Position numbers and translations under genes: made by a program
Part shown: positions 31,198 to 39,403 of the stretch, piece by piece
How the letters are laid out: every line of letters begins with the position of its first letter
How positions within the stretch are numbered: the stretch's first letter is position 1
Assembly (NCBI RefSeq): GCF_001636055.1
Contig: NZ_CP011789.1
Span: 1,054,001 to 1,118,000 of the forward strand
Reading direction: 5' to 3'
Source: Pseudomonas putida
GTDB taxonomy: Bacteria > Pseudomonadota > Gammaproteobacteria > Pseudomonadales > Pseudomonadaceae
DNA: 64,000 bases
Notes under the pieces: generated by a model
What the model saw: only the letters and a program-made list of their open reading frames with translations
Databases searched by the model: none
Told to the model about the DNA's origin: nothing

Positions 31198-32640
31198 TCA
31201 GCGCTGGTGCTGAAGTTCGCCAGCAGCTTTGTCAGTGGCTGTTTCAGCCTGAGGATTGGCTGGCCAGGCGGCACGGTCCAGGTCCAGGTCGGCAAATTTG
31301 CTGGAGTCGAACACCGGCTGCTTGATGCCGGCCTTGCGCTGTGCGTCGTAGTCGCGCATCACGCGCAGGCCGACCTTGAACAGCAGGGCCAGGGCGACCA
31401 GGTTGACGAAGGCCAGACAGGTCATGGTGATGTCGGCGAAGGCGAACACGGTCGACAGGTCTTGCATCGAACCCCACACCACCAGCGCCAGCACCAGGCC
31501 GCGGAAGGCCATCAGCACGACACGGTTGCGGCTCAGGAACTGCAGGCTGTTCTCGCCCAGGTAGTAGTTGTAGAGGATGCAGGTGAAGACGAACAGCGAC
31601 AGCGCGACGCTGACGAAGATGCGGCCCCAGTCACCGACCACGGCGGCCAGCGAGTTCTGGGTCAGGACGATACCGTCGCCTTCGAAGCCTGGGGTGTAGA
31701 AGCCCGACAGCAGGATCAGCAGCGCGGTGCAGGTGCAGATCACGAAGGTGTCGAGGAACACGCTGAAGGCCTGCACCACGCCTTGGGCGCCTGGGTGCTT
31801 CACTGCCGCCACGGCCGCGACGTTCGGGGCACTGCCCAGGCCCGCTTCGTTGGCGAACACGCCGCGTTTCACGCCCATGACGATGGCGCTGCCCAGCAGG
31901 CCGGCAAAGGCCGGGTCGAGGCCGAAGGCGCTCTTGAAGATGGTTTCCAGCATGGCAGGCACGTGTTCGATCTGGGTGCCGATCACGTACAGGGTCACGC
32001 CGATGTAGGCCAGGGTCTTGATCGGCACCAGCAGGTCCGACACCGCAGCGATGCGCTTGATGCCGCCGATGAAGGTGATGGCCAGCAGCACTGCCAGGAC
32101 GATACCGGTGTGGCGCGGGTCGAAGGCAAAGGCGTTCTGCAGCGAATGGGTCACGGTGTACGACTGCAGGCCGATGAAGGCGAAGCCGTAGGTGACCAGC
32201 AGCAGGATCGAGAACACGATCGCCATGCTCTTGAGCTTCAGGCCGTGCTGAATGTAATAGGCCGGGCCGCCGCGGTACAGGCCGTCGCCGTCGGCGCGCT
32301 TGTAGACCTGGGCCAGGGTACATTCGAAGAAGCTGCTGGACATGCCCACCAGTGCGGTGACCCACATCCAGAACACTGCGCCTGGGCCGCCCAGGGTCAC
32401 GGCGATGCCGACACCGGCAATGTTACCTGCACCGACGCGGCCGGCGAGGCTCAGCATCAGGGCCTGGAACGAGCTCAGTTGGCCAGCCTGGCCGCGCAGG
32501 GACTCCTTGAACACGCCGAACATGTGGCCGAAGTGGCGGAACTGGACGAACCGGGAACGAATGGTGAAGTAGCTACCGAGCCCGACGATCAGGACGATGA
32601 GCAGTTTTCCTGAAAGGAAATCGTTAAGTGCTTCGAGCAT
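31198..32640 (-). CDS. alanine/glycine:cation symporter (AGCS family)
   Basis: 480-residue inner-membrane transporter importing alanine or glycine with sodium or proton. Family motifs are LSSFQALMLSLAGRVGAGNIAGVGIAVTLGGPGAVFWMW (about 65-105) and GVKRGVFANEAGLGSAPNVAAVAAVKHP (about 280-308). About ten hydrophobic segments. The start MLEALNDFLSG at 32640 is preferred over an in-frame extension to 32718. It is divergent from an XRE-type regulator, whose start is 179 bp away, so that regulator could control it. Confidence 0.88.
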   Translation of the reverse strand: MLEALNDFLSGKLLIVLIVGLGSYFTIRSRFVQFRHFGHMFGVFKESLRGQAGQLSSFQALMLSLAGRVGAGNIAGVGIAVTLGGPGAVFWMWVTALVGMSSSFFECTLAQVYKRADGDGLYRGGPAYYIQHGLKLKSMAIVFSILLLVTYGFAFIGLQSYTVTHSLQNAFAFDPRHTGIVLAVLLAITFIGGIKRIAAVSDLLVPIKTLAYIGVTLYVIGTQIEHVPAMLETIFKSAFGLDPAFAGLLGSAIVMGVKRGVFANEAGLGSAPNVAAVAAVKHPGAQGVVQAFSVFLDTFVICTCTALLILLSGFYTPGFEGDGIVLTQNSLAAVVGDWGRIFVSVALSLFVFTCILYNYYLGENSLQFLSRNRVVLMAFRGLVLALVVWGSMQDLSTVFAFADITMTCLAFVNLVALALLFKVGLRVMRDYDAQRKAGIKQPVFDSSKFADLDLDRAAWPANPQAETATDKAAGELQHQR

Positions 32641-32818
32641 TGGAAAATGACCTCGATTCTTATTCTTCGTGTGGAGTGACCAGCGGCGACAGAGACGCGC
32701 GCTATCGTTGGCGCGCATGGTTGGTCATGACACCTGTGGTTACAATTTCGCGGGTTGCTCTGTTTTGGTGCGACTTGATGCTAGACTTGCACCACTCGCA
32801 TCACCTGGAACGCCGTTC

Positions 32819-33631
32819 ATGGCCGATTTTCTAGCCGCCAATCTCAAACTCGCCTGCAGTCACTACCGCTCTATTTCAGAGGTTTGCCGACAGCTGTCGA
32901 TAAATCGCGCGCAATTCAACAAGTACCTGAGCGGGCAGAGCCAGCCGACGACCTACAACCTCAAGCGCATCGGCGATTTCTTCGGGGTCGAGGATTACGA
33001 GTTGAACCTGCCGCCGGAACAGTTCGCCCGGCTGATCGGTGCGCGCAACCCTTCGGTGTCGTCAGGCCCGCAGGACGACCCGATCAGCGAGCTGTTCAAG
33101 CCCTTGCATGCCCAGGCCGGCAACCTGTCGCGCTATTGCGGCTACTACTTCGAATATTCCAACTGCATGTCGGTACCAGGCTCGATCCTGGTGTCGCTGG
33201 TACACCTGTGGGAAGAGCGCGGCAGCTTCCTGTTCGAGCGCCAGGAACGCCAGGAGCGCAGCAGTGCCGGCAGCCAGCATGCGGAGGTACGTTGCCGCTA
33301 CTTGGGCGCAGCGTTTCAGTTGCAGGATCGGGTGTTCCTGATCGACTACGAGTCGCTGACCCTCAACGAGATGAGCCAGACCGTGCTCATCCCCAGCTTC
33401 AAGAGCCGTATCACCCGCCTCAACGGGCTCAAGACCGGGGTCTCCAGCGGCGACCGGCGCAACCCTGCCTGCACCCGCGTGGTGTGGGAGTTTCTTGGTG
33501 AAGAGATCAACCGTATCAACGCCTATCGCCAGGTGAAGCTCTATCGCCCGGACGACCCTCGCATCGACGATGATATTCGCGACCGGCTCGGCGCCGGCGC
33601 GATCAGCAACGGGTTGTTCGAGATCGAATAG
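32819..33631 (+). CDS. XRE/HTH-type transcriptional regulator
   Basis: 270-residue protein. An N-terminal helix-turn-helix is at about residues 15-55 (SISEVCRQLSINRAQFNKYLSG...TYNLKRIGDFFGVEDYEL), where SINRAQFNKYLSG is the recognition part. The C-terminal 190 residues (about 90-270) are an uncharacterised ligand- or oligomerisation-type domain with SRYCGYYFEYSNC and RVFLIDYESLTLNEM. The start ATG 32819 is chosen because residues before it lack the family pattern and span the divergent promoter region. Probable regulator of the divergent AGCS symporter gene; this is inferred from position only. Confidence 0.7.
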   Translation: MADFLAANLKLACSHYRSISEVCRQLSINRAQFNKYLSGQSQPTTYNLKRIGDFFGVEDYELNLPPEQFARLIGARNPSVSSGPQDDPISELFKPLHAQAGNLSRYCGYYFEYSNCMSVPGSILVSLVHLWEERGSFLFERQERQERSSAGSQHAEVRCRYLGAAFQLQDRVFLIDYESLTLNEMSQTVLIPSFKSRITRLNGLKTGVSSGDRRNPACTRVVWEFLGEEINRINAYRQVKLYRPDDPRIDDDIRDRLGAGAISNGLFEIE

Positions 33632-33690
33632 GGGTTTCGGCTCTACCAGCGCGGCGTCTTTTTCGCGGGACAAGTGGGGTGCCGAACCAG

Positions 33691-34536
33691 TCACTCTCGG
33701 TCGAGTATGAACGCCGCCACCGCATCCGCTACCTGATCGGCAATCTCCGGTGCATCGCGCAGGTGTGCGGCGATGCCGTGGTCGCAGTCGGTCAGCAACA
33801 GGCACTCCACATGGGGCGCCGGCACCGAGCGCAGCAGCGCATGGGTGACTTCCTCCGGAATCGGGCTGTAGCGCTGCACCCCGCGCAGCATTCGGGTACC
33901 GGCGCTGGTGCCGGGGCCTTGGCCGTGGGTCTGGGAGTTGAGGCCGTCGTACTCGCCGATCACCAGCAGTACCCGCCCCTGGAACTGGCGCAGGAAGGCG
34001 TAGCTGTCGCAGTCGAGAAAGGCGTAGGGCTTGCGGATCGCCGCGCTGAAGGCCGGCCCGAATGGCGCGTCGTGGGCGTCATCGGGGTAGACCGCCGGGC
34101 AGATCAGCACCAGCTTGTCGATGTCTGGCAGTTGCGCCGCAAGCTTGAGGGCAATGGCGCCACCCAGGCTGTGGCCGACCAGGGTGCGGCAGCGTTCGGC
34201 GATATGCCGGTGGAAGCGCCGGGCCTCCTGCAGGTTGATCGCCAGGGTCGGTGCGCTGGCGCCGGGTTCGCTCGCCTGGCTGTGGCCGGACAGGTTGCCG
34301 GTCAGCGAGCCGATGCCCTGGCGTTGCAGGCGATAGAGCAGCGGGTTGAGGCGGGTGAAGTCGGAGCGCGCGCCGCCAACCACGAACAGCGGCGGCGCCC
34401 GCTCGCTGTCGGGCAAAAGCAGGCGTGCCTGCTGTTGATAACCGTCGAATGCTTCGTCGATGAAGCATTCGGTGCCCGGCGCAGGTTCGTCGTATTGCCA
34501 GCTGCCGCGTTGGTCGGAGGTGTTCGCGAAGTCCAT
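33691..34536 (-). CDS. alpha/beta hydrolase
   Basis: 281-residue serine hydrolase of unknown substrate. The nucleophile elbow GHSLGG places the Ser at about residue 123. Candidate acid and base are in LLVIGEYDGLN and TDCDHGIAAHL. No signal peptide. It is the third co-oriented gene after the dioxygenase and the TauE-type exporter; a 139 bp MITE now separates it from them, so cotranscription is uncertain. It probably acts on a product or substrate of the dioxygenase. Confidence 0.7.
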   Translation of the reverse strand: MDFANTSDQRGSWQYDEPAPGTECFIDEAFDGYQQQARLLLPDSERAPPLFVVGGARSDFTRLNPLLYRLQRQGIGSLTGNLSGHSQASEPGASAPTLAINLQEARRFHRHIAERCRTLVGHSLGGAIALKLAAQLPDIDKLVLICPAVYPDDAHDAPFGPAFSAAIRKPYAFLDCDSYAFLRQFQGRVLLVIGEYDGLNSQTHGQGPGTSAGTRMLRGVQRYSPIPEEVTHALLRSVPAPHVECLLLTDCDHGIAAHLRDAPEIADQVADAVAAFILDRE

Positions 34537-34543
34537 GGCGCTC

Positions 34544-34690
34544 CTAGGCTCTGTATGAAAAACCTTGATACTCGGTGATGCTGCGTTGAAAACAGCCTCG
34601 GAATGCTCATTTACAACCCGTAAACTCCGCTTCCTCGGCTGTTTTCGCCTTGCCTGACCTTCGTCTCAAGGCTTTTCATACAGACCCTAG
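34544..34690. mobile_element. IS5-type MITE with CTAG target duplication
   Basis: A 139 bp core (34548-34686) is flanked by CTAG at 34544-34547 and 34687-34690. Termini are inverted: GCTCTGTATGAAAAACCTTGA at the left and GGTCTGTATGAAAAGCCTTGA reading in from the right. Inner arms GAAAACAGCC and GGCTGTTTTC also pair, around a TTTAC-AACCC-GTAAA tip, so the whole element can fold into one long hairpin. No coding capacity. A YTAR/CTAG duplication is typical of the IS5 family. The right CTAG contains the stop codon of the TauE-type gene. Confidence 0.8.
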
Positions 34691-35481
34691 AGGAACTGAT
34701 GTTGCAGCCATTCGCCGAGCGGGTTGCCTGCGCCAAGCAGCAGCTTGAGGGCCATGATGCAGCACACGCAGACCAGCAACGGCTTGATCAGCCTGGGTCC
34801 GAAATGCACCGCGCAGCGTGCGCCCAGTTGCGCACCGATGACCGCGGCACAGGCCATCGCCAGGGCCAGGGGCCAGATGATCGCCCCGCTCAGCGAGAAT
34901 ACCGAGAGGGCGCCGAGGTTGCACGCGGCGTTGAGCAGCTTGCTGTTGCACACGGCGCGCAGCAGGTGCTGACCAAGCAGGATTACGCAGGCGAGCATGA
35001 AGAACGAACCCACCCCAGGGCCGAACACGCCGTCATAGAAGCCGATCAGCGGGGCGGCGGTCAGGCAGAACACGGCGTTGGAGATCTTCGCCTTGCGCTC
35101 GTGCTCATCGGGCTTGGGGCTGAAAGCGAAGTAGGCCGCAACCAGGATCAGCAGCACCGGCACGCAGGCTTGCAGGAACGTCTTGGGCACCAGGCTCACC
35201 GACAGCGCGCCGAGGGCGCCGCCGGCGAAGGCCATGGCGGCCATAGGCAGGCCGCGTTGCCAGTCGATCATGCCCTTGCGGGCGAAGGCGACGGTGGCCG
35301 ACACCGTCGCCGAGGCCGCCTGGAATTTGTTGGTGGCGATGGCCGCCAACGGGTCGATGCCGGCGACGAACAGTACCGGCAGGGTGATCAGCCCGCCGCC
35401 ACCCGCGATGGCGTCGAAGAAGCCGGCCATCAGCGCCACCGACGCGAGGGTCAGCAGCAGGGGGACATCGATTTCCATCAT
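34687..35481 (-). CDS. TauE/SafE family membrane exporter
   Basis: 264-residue inner-membrane protein with about eight hydrophobic segments, of the family (TauE/SafE/YfcA) that moves sulfonates, sulfite or other small organic anions. Motifs are GFFDAIAGGGGLITLPVLF near residue 20 and the repeated FYDGVFGPGVGSFFMLA near 150, the two-fold repeat typical of the family. The stop codon TAG lies inside the MITE target site. It is 20 bases downstream of a TauD/TfdA-type dioxygenase gene, suggesting transport linked to that reaction. Confidence 0.8.
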   Translation of the reverse strand: MMEIDVPLLLTLASVALMAGFFDAIAGGGGLITLPVLFVAGIDPLAAIATNKFQAASATVSATVAFARKGMIDWQRGLPMAAMAFAGGALGALSVSLVPKTFLQACVPVLLILVAAYFAFSPKPDEHERKAKISNAVFCLTAAPLIGFYDGVFGPGVGSFFMLACVILLGQHLLRAVCNSKLLNAACNLGALSVFSLSGAIIWPLALAMACAAVIGAQLGARCAVHFGPRLIKPLLVCVCCIMALKLLLGAGNPLGEWLQHQFL

Positions 35482-35500
35482 TACCGCACGTTCCTTTTAT

Positions 35501-36544
35501 TCAGCCGCGCACCAGCAGCGGATCCGGAGTGATCACCCGAGGTTGGGCGAAGGGGGAGTAGCCGAACAGCCGCACCAGCAGGCGACGGTTGTCCTGGACG
35601 ATGTCGCGACCATGCAGGGCGCGGTTGTTGTTGATCACCAGGGCGGTGTCCGGTTGCAGCACGAAGGGCCTTGGCCGCGTCTCGGCGACCCGCTGCTGGA
35701 AGGCGTCGAAGGCCTGGGCGGCGAGGTCGCTGGCCTGGTCGTTGAGCGAGAACCGGTACGAGTTGTAACGCAGGGCAAAGCCGCCGTTGGCGTCGAACTG
35801 CAGCATCGCGGTGGCCTGCTCCGGTTCACCGCTGCCCGCGACGAAACAGTCGCTGCGGGTGAAGTCGAACGACGCTGAGGTTAGCGCCAGCGCGTGCAGG
35901 CTGCCCAAGCCTTCTATGACCTCGCGCATGGGAATGACGTGGGTCGGCTCGTTCGCCGGGTTCCAGCGCGCGGTGAGGATCAGCGCAGAGGGGGCCGGGG
36001 AATGGTCATCGCGAGCGATCACCGAGCAGTTGTACGGAGCTTCGGTGTGTGGGCCCAGGCGCAAGCCAGCGTGGGAGCTGAGTTCCACGCGGGTGTCGCG
36101 GGTTTCCTGCGGACGCGGCTGGCTGCCGCCGCCCTTGAAGTTGCCGACCAGACGCACCTGCTTGCCTTCGTTGTCGATATCGAAGGCGAACGCCCGGTAG
36201 CGCACCAGTTCCAGCAGGATCTGGTTGCGTGAAGCCAGGTAGAGGCAGCGGGGGTCGTGCTCCAGGCCCTGCAGCTCAGGCAGGTCTTCGGGGATGGGAT
36301 CGTGCTCCGGGCAGCTCATGCCGCGGTACATCAGTGCAGACAGCGTGCCGTCGGCGAAGCGCCGCAGTGTCGCTTGTTGCTGGGCATCGAGCGATCTTGT
36401 CAGCGCTTCGGCGCATTGCCGTGCCTTGCCGGCTGCCCCGAAGACTTCCGGGCCGCCGAGTCGGGCGAGGGATTGGCTGGCGACGAACAGCGCATCGGCT
36501 TGATCCTGGGTAAATTCCAGGTACGCGACTTCGGAATCCTGCAT
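35501..36544 (-). CDS. TauD/TfdA-like Fe(II)/2-oxoglutarate dioxygenase
   Basis: 347-residue non-haem iron oxygenase. The metal triad can be read as His and Glu in RLGPHTEAPYN (about 161-163; Glu rather than the usual Asp) and a distal His in NNNRALHGRDI (about 318). The 2OG-binding Arg is in RRLLVRLFGY. The HxE form and overall layout recall clavaminate synthase-like and amino acid hydroxylating members more than taurine dioxygenase itself. The substrate is unknown. First gene of a dioxygenase-TauE-hydrolase group; it is preceded by a 436 bp gap with a candidate operator. Confidence 0.75.
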   Translation of the reverse strand: MQDSEVAYLEFTQDQADALFVASQSLARLGGPEVFGAAGKARQCAEALTRSLDAQQQATLRRFADGTLSALMYRGMSCPEHDPIPEDLPELQGLEHDPRCLYLASRNQILLELVRYRAFAFDIDNEGKQVRLVGNFKGGGSQPRPQETRDTRVELSSHAGLRLGPHTEAPYNCSVIARDDHSPAPSALILTARWNPANEPTHVIPMREVIEGLGSLHALALTSASFDFTRSDCFVAGSGEPEQATAMLQFDANGGFALRYNSYRFSLNDQASDLAAQAFDAFQQRVAETRPRPFVLQPDTALVINNNRALHGRDIVQDNRRLLVRLFGYSPFAQPRVITPDPLLVRG

Positions 36545-36980
36545 GGGAAACCTTCCTTGTTATTGTTGTGTTGGCGTTCCGTGCCGGCCGACAGCTGGAG
36601 TGAGTTGACCTGACTGGTGTAACTCCAGTCGGTAGTGGCCAACTGCCGCGCAGTATCGGGTAGTTTCCGAAGGTGCAAAAGAGGGGGTGGAAAATTTCAC
36701 AGCCGTGAAACGTTGTGAAGATCGAAGCCGGCGCGTCATGGTGGTGCTCCTGGTTATCGGGTGCGCATACGGGGCTGCCATGCCCCGGCCTCTGCTATTA
36801 ACTCAGGGTTTTCGTCTGGCGTGGTGCAAGACCGGTTTTATGTGAGCGCCAGAGAAAGCTTCGATGCCTGTTGGAAACTTCCTACCTACAGACGAGGAAG
36901 CCCCTAGGGTTGGACTTCCCCTGGCGGAAACCGCAAAATGACCCCTTTCCCTAATCGATCTGAGCGGACCTGCTGACTCT
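36545..36980. other. 436 bp divergent intergenic region
   Basis: No gene is supported here. The left part should hold the dioxygenase promoter and the right part that of the SDR gene at 36981. The only structure noted is TTTCAC-AGCC-GTGAAA (36695-36710), 151 bp before the dioxygenase start. The small minus-strand frame at 36560-36781 lacks an SD and any recognisable family. Confidence 0.5.
36695..36710. promoter_or_regulatory. candidate operator TTTCAC-N4-GTGAAA
   Basis: A 6+6 bp inverted repeat with a 4-base centre in the control region of the dioxygenase operon, with a further GTGAAG close by (36715-36720). The size and symmetry fit a dimeric repressor or activator, but no regulator gene is adjacent and the binding protein is not known. 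Confidence 0.35.
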
Positions 36981-37865
36981 ATGCGTATGCGCCTGATGCT
37001 GTTGGGTGGTGGCAATGCCCTCGGGCAAGCGCTGATTCGTCTCGGGGCCGAGGAAGACATCGCGTTTCTGGCACCGCGCCCGCCGGACGAGGGCTGGGAT
37101 CCGGCCAGCCTCACCCAGTTGCTCGACGATCACCGCCCCGATGCCCTGGTCAACCTGGCCTATTACTTCGACTGGTTCCAGGCCGAGTCGGTCAGCGAAC
37201 AGCGCCTCGCCCTTCAGGAACGTGCCGTGGAGCGTCTGGCCGAATTGTGCCAGCACCACGAGATCACGCTGGTCCAGCCTTCCAGCTATCGCGTGTTCGA
37301 CGGCTCGCGCGCCACCTCCTACAGCGAGAAGGACGAGCCGGTGCCGCTGGGCCTGCGTGGCCAGGCGCTGTGGCGCATCGAGCAGAGCGTGCGTGCGGCC
37401 TGCCCGCAGCATGTGCTGCTGCGTTTCGGTTGGGTGCTGGACGAAAGCCTCGACGGCGCACTCGGGCGCTTCCTGACGCGCGCCGAGCAACCGCAGGAGC
37501 TGCTGCTGGCCGATGACCGCCGCGGCAACCCGACGCCGGTCGACGATGCCGCCCGGGTGATCCTCTCGGTGATCAAGCAGCTGGACTGCGATGCGCCGCT
37601 GTGGGGCACCTACCATTACGCTGGCAACGAGGCGACCACACCGCTGGCGCTGGGACAAGCTATCCTTTCCGAGGCAGCGCAGTGGCACAAGCTGGCCGTG
37701 CAGGCCCCCACCGCACAGGCCCATGCCGCGCGCCCGGATGCCAGCGAGGAGCCGCAGCACGCGGTGCTGGCCTGCAAGAAGATCCTTCACACCTTCGGCA
37801 TCAAGCCCCGCGCCTGGCGCGCCGGCTTGCCGCCCCTACTGGACCGTTTCTATCGTCATGGCTGA
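36981..37865 (+). CDS. RmlD-like sugar-nucleotide SDR, catalytic pair apparently missing
   Basis: 294-residue NAD(P)-binding protein resembling dTDP-4-dehydrorhamnose reductase. A modified nucleotide-binding turn MLLGGGNALGQAL lies at the N-terminus, and ALVNLAYY and LVQPSSYRVFDGS follow the RmlD order. Where active members have YxxxK, this protein reads LGLRGQALWRIEQ, so the catalytic Tyr and Lys are not evident. It may be a regulatory or binding subunit, or use other residues. It overlaps the next SDR gene by 8 bases, suggesting joint work on one nucleotide sugar. Confidence 0.65.
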   Translation: MRMRLMLLGGGNALGQALIRLGAEEDIAFLAPRPPDEGWDPASLTQLLDDHRPDALVNLAYYFDWFQAESVSEQRLALQERAVERLAELCQHHEITLVQPSSYRVFDGSRATSYSEKDEPVPLGLRGQALWRIEQSVRAACPQHVLLRFGWVLDESLDGALGRFLTRAEQPQELLLADDRRGNPTPVDDAARVILSVIKQLDCDAPLWGTYHYAGNEATTPLALGQAILSEAAQWHKLAVQAPTAQAHAARPDASEEPQHAVLACKKILHTFGIKPRAWRAGLPPLLDRFYRHG

Positions 37866-38790
37866 TGCCCCCATCCTCATTACCGGCGGAGCTGGTTTCA
37901 TCGGCTCCCACCTGTGCGATGCGCTGCTGGACAAAGGCTATGCGGTGCGCATTCTCGATGACCTGTCCACCGGCAAGCGCAGCAACCTGCAGATCGACCA
38001 TCCACGCCTGCAACTGATCGAAGGTGATGTTGCCGACACTGCACTGGTTACCCGTGCAGCCGCCGGTTGCGCGGCGGTGGTCCACCTCGCTGCGGTCGCG
38101 TCGGTGCAGGCGTCGGTGGACGACCCGGTCAAGACCCACCAGAGCAACTTCATCGGCACTCTCAATGTCTGCGAGGCGATGCGCATCAATGGTGTGCGCC
38201 GGGTGTTGTTCGCCTCGAGCGCGGCGGTCTACGGCAACAATGGCGAAGGCCAGTCGATCACCGAGGACACGCCCAAGGCGCCACTGACGCCCTATGCAGT
38301 GGACAAGCTGGCTGGCGAGCAGTACCTGGACTTCTACCGCCGCCAACATGGGCTGGAGCCTGTGGTGTTCCGCTTCTTCAATATCTTCGGGCCGCGCCAG
38401 GATCCCTCGTCGCCGTACTCGGGGGTGATCAGCATCTTCTGCGAGCGTGCGACAAAGGGCTTGCCGATCACCGTGTTCGGCGATGGCGAGCAGACCCGCG
38501 ACTTCCTCTATGTCGGCGACCTGGTGCAGGTGATGGTACAGGCGCTGGAGCAGCCGCAGGTGGAAGAGGGCGCTGTTAACATCGGCTTGAACCAGGCGAC
38601 TTCGCTGAATCACTTGCTTGCAGCATTGCAGCAGGTGGTTGGCAGCTTGCCGACGATCAGCCATGGCCCGGCGCGCGCGGGTGATATCCGCCACTCGCGG
38701 GCGGACAACCACCGGCTGTTGGCGCGTTTCGATTTTCCCCAGGCGACGCCGATCGCCGAGGGGCTGGCGCGTTTGTTGGGCAAAGACTGA
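37858..38790 (+). CDS. NAD-dependent nucleotide-sugar epimerase/dehydratase
   Basis: 310-residue extended SDR of the UDP-glucose 4-epimerase (GalE/WbpP) type. The glycine motif ITGGAGFIGSHL is at residues 7-18, the catalytic Ser in FASSAAVYG and the YAVDK (YxxxK) pair at about 149-153, with RFFNIFGPRQDPSSPYSGVI for substrate binding. The start ATG 37858 overlaps the previous gene. The exact sugar is not deducible; a role in a cell-surface glycan is likely although no glycosyltransferase is adjacent. Confidence 0.8.
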   Translation: MADAPILITGGAGFIGSHLCDALLDKGYAVRILDDLSTGKRSNLQIDHPRLQLIEGDVADTALVTRAAAGCAAVVHLAAVASVQASVDDPVKTHQSNFIGTLNVCEAMRINGVRRVLFASSAAVYGNNGEGQSITEDTPKAPLTPYAVDKLAGEQYLDFYRRQHGLEPVVFRFFNIFGPRQDPSSPYSGVISIFCERATKGLPITVFGDGEQTRDFLYVGDLVQVMVQALEQPQVEEGAVNIGLNQATSLNHLLAALQQVVGSLPTISHGPARAGDIRHSRADNHRLLARFDFPQATPIAEGLARLLGKD

Positions 38791-38809
38791 CAAACACGTT
38801 GGCGTTCCA

Positions 38810-38843
38810 GGTACTCCACTGATCTCCAGAACAGTGGAGTACC
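38810..38843. terminator. hairpin between epimerase and HxlR genes
   Basis: A perfect 12 bp stem, GGTACTCCACTG (38810-38821) and CAGTGGAGTACC (38832-38843), loop ATCTCCAGAA. There is no T tract; it lies between convergent genes and may act as a bidirectional block or mRNA 3'-end stabiliser. Confidence 0.5.
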
Positions 38844-38874
38844 CGCGAACAAGCCCTGATAGGCCAGAACACCA

Positions 38875-39303
38875 TCAAGCCCGCCGACAATCCTCCGGCC
38901 CCAGCACCCGCCCATCCCGCGCCCGTACTTCCAGCTTCGCTACAGGTTCGCCCTTGGCATTGTCCAGCAGCACCGAACGCGTCTCGCCCGCCTCGAACTG
39001 AAACCGCTCCCCCCACTGACGCAGGCCCACCACGATCGGAAACACCGAGCGGCCTTTTTCTGTCAGCACATATTCCTTGTACGCACTGCCATCCGACGCC
39101 GGCTGCAGCTCCATGAGCCCTGTTTCCACCAGCAGCTTCAGGCGCGTGGCGAGGATGTTCTTCGCCAGCCCCAGGTTCTTCTGGAACTCGCTGAAACGGC
39201 GCAGCCCATCGAACGCGTCGCGCAGGATCATCAGTGCCCAGCGGTCGCCCAGCACTTCGAGTGCCCGGGCCACGGGGCATCGGCTGTTGTTTTCGTCGAG
39301 CAT
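38875..39303 (-). CDS. HxlR-family transcriptional regulator
   Basis: 142-residue winged-helix regulator. The family signature runs CPVARALEVLGDRWALMILRDAFDGLRRFSEFQKNL at residues 9-44, with the Cys at position 9 that can act as a redox or electrophile sensor in some members. The wing region has GLMELQP and EYVLTEKG. It is divergent from an MFS transporter gene, the typical arrangement of an autoregulated repressor and its efflux target. Confidence 0.88.
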   Translation of the reverse strand: MLDENNSRCPVARALEVLGDRWALMILRDAFDGLRRFSEFQKNLGLAKNILATRLKLLVETGLMELQPASDGSAYKEYVLTEKGRSVFPIVVGLRQWGERFQFEAGETRSVLLDNAKGEPVAKLEVRARDGRVLGPEDCRRA

Positions 39304-39324
39304 CGATCATTCCGGATGAGACAG

Positions 39325-39386
39325 TTTGGTTGCAGATTAAAACCAGGTTTGTTAGAAATCCAGCTTGTGGTTTTGTTTTGAAACCA
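39325..39386. promoter_or_regulatory. candidate HxlR operators in the divergent promoter
   Basis: Two related dyads lie between the two starts. TTTGGTTGCAGATTAAAACCAGG (39325-39347) has TGGTT/AACCA arms, and TGGTTT-N7-AAACCA is at 39368-39386. Their repetition between a regulator and its likely target supports an operator role; the assignment is by position only. Confidence 0.45.
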
Positions 39387-39403
39387 GATTGCCAGGAGTC
39401 TGC

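Noticed and set aside
30358..32613. 751-codon plus-strand frame opposite the asparaginase and AGCS genes
   Set aside because: Spans two convincing minus-strand genes and their intergenic gap. The His/Gln-rich translation is typical of a shadow frame.
36560..36781. 73-codon minus-strand frame just upstream of the dioxygenase gene
   Set aside because: No SD sequence, no recognisable family and an arginine/serine/threonine-rich composition. It overlaps the likely promoter region.
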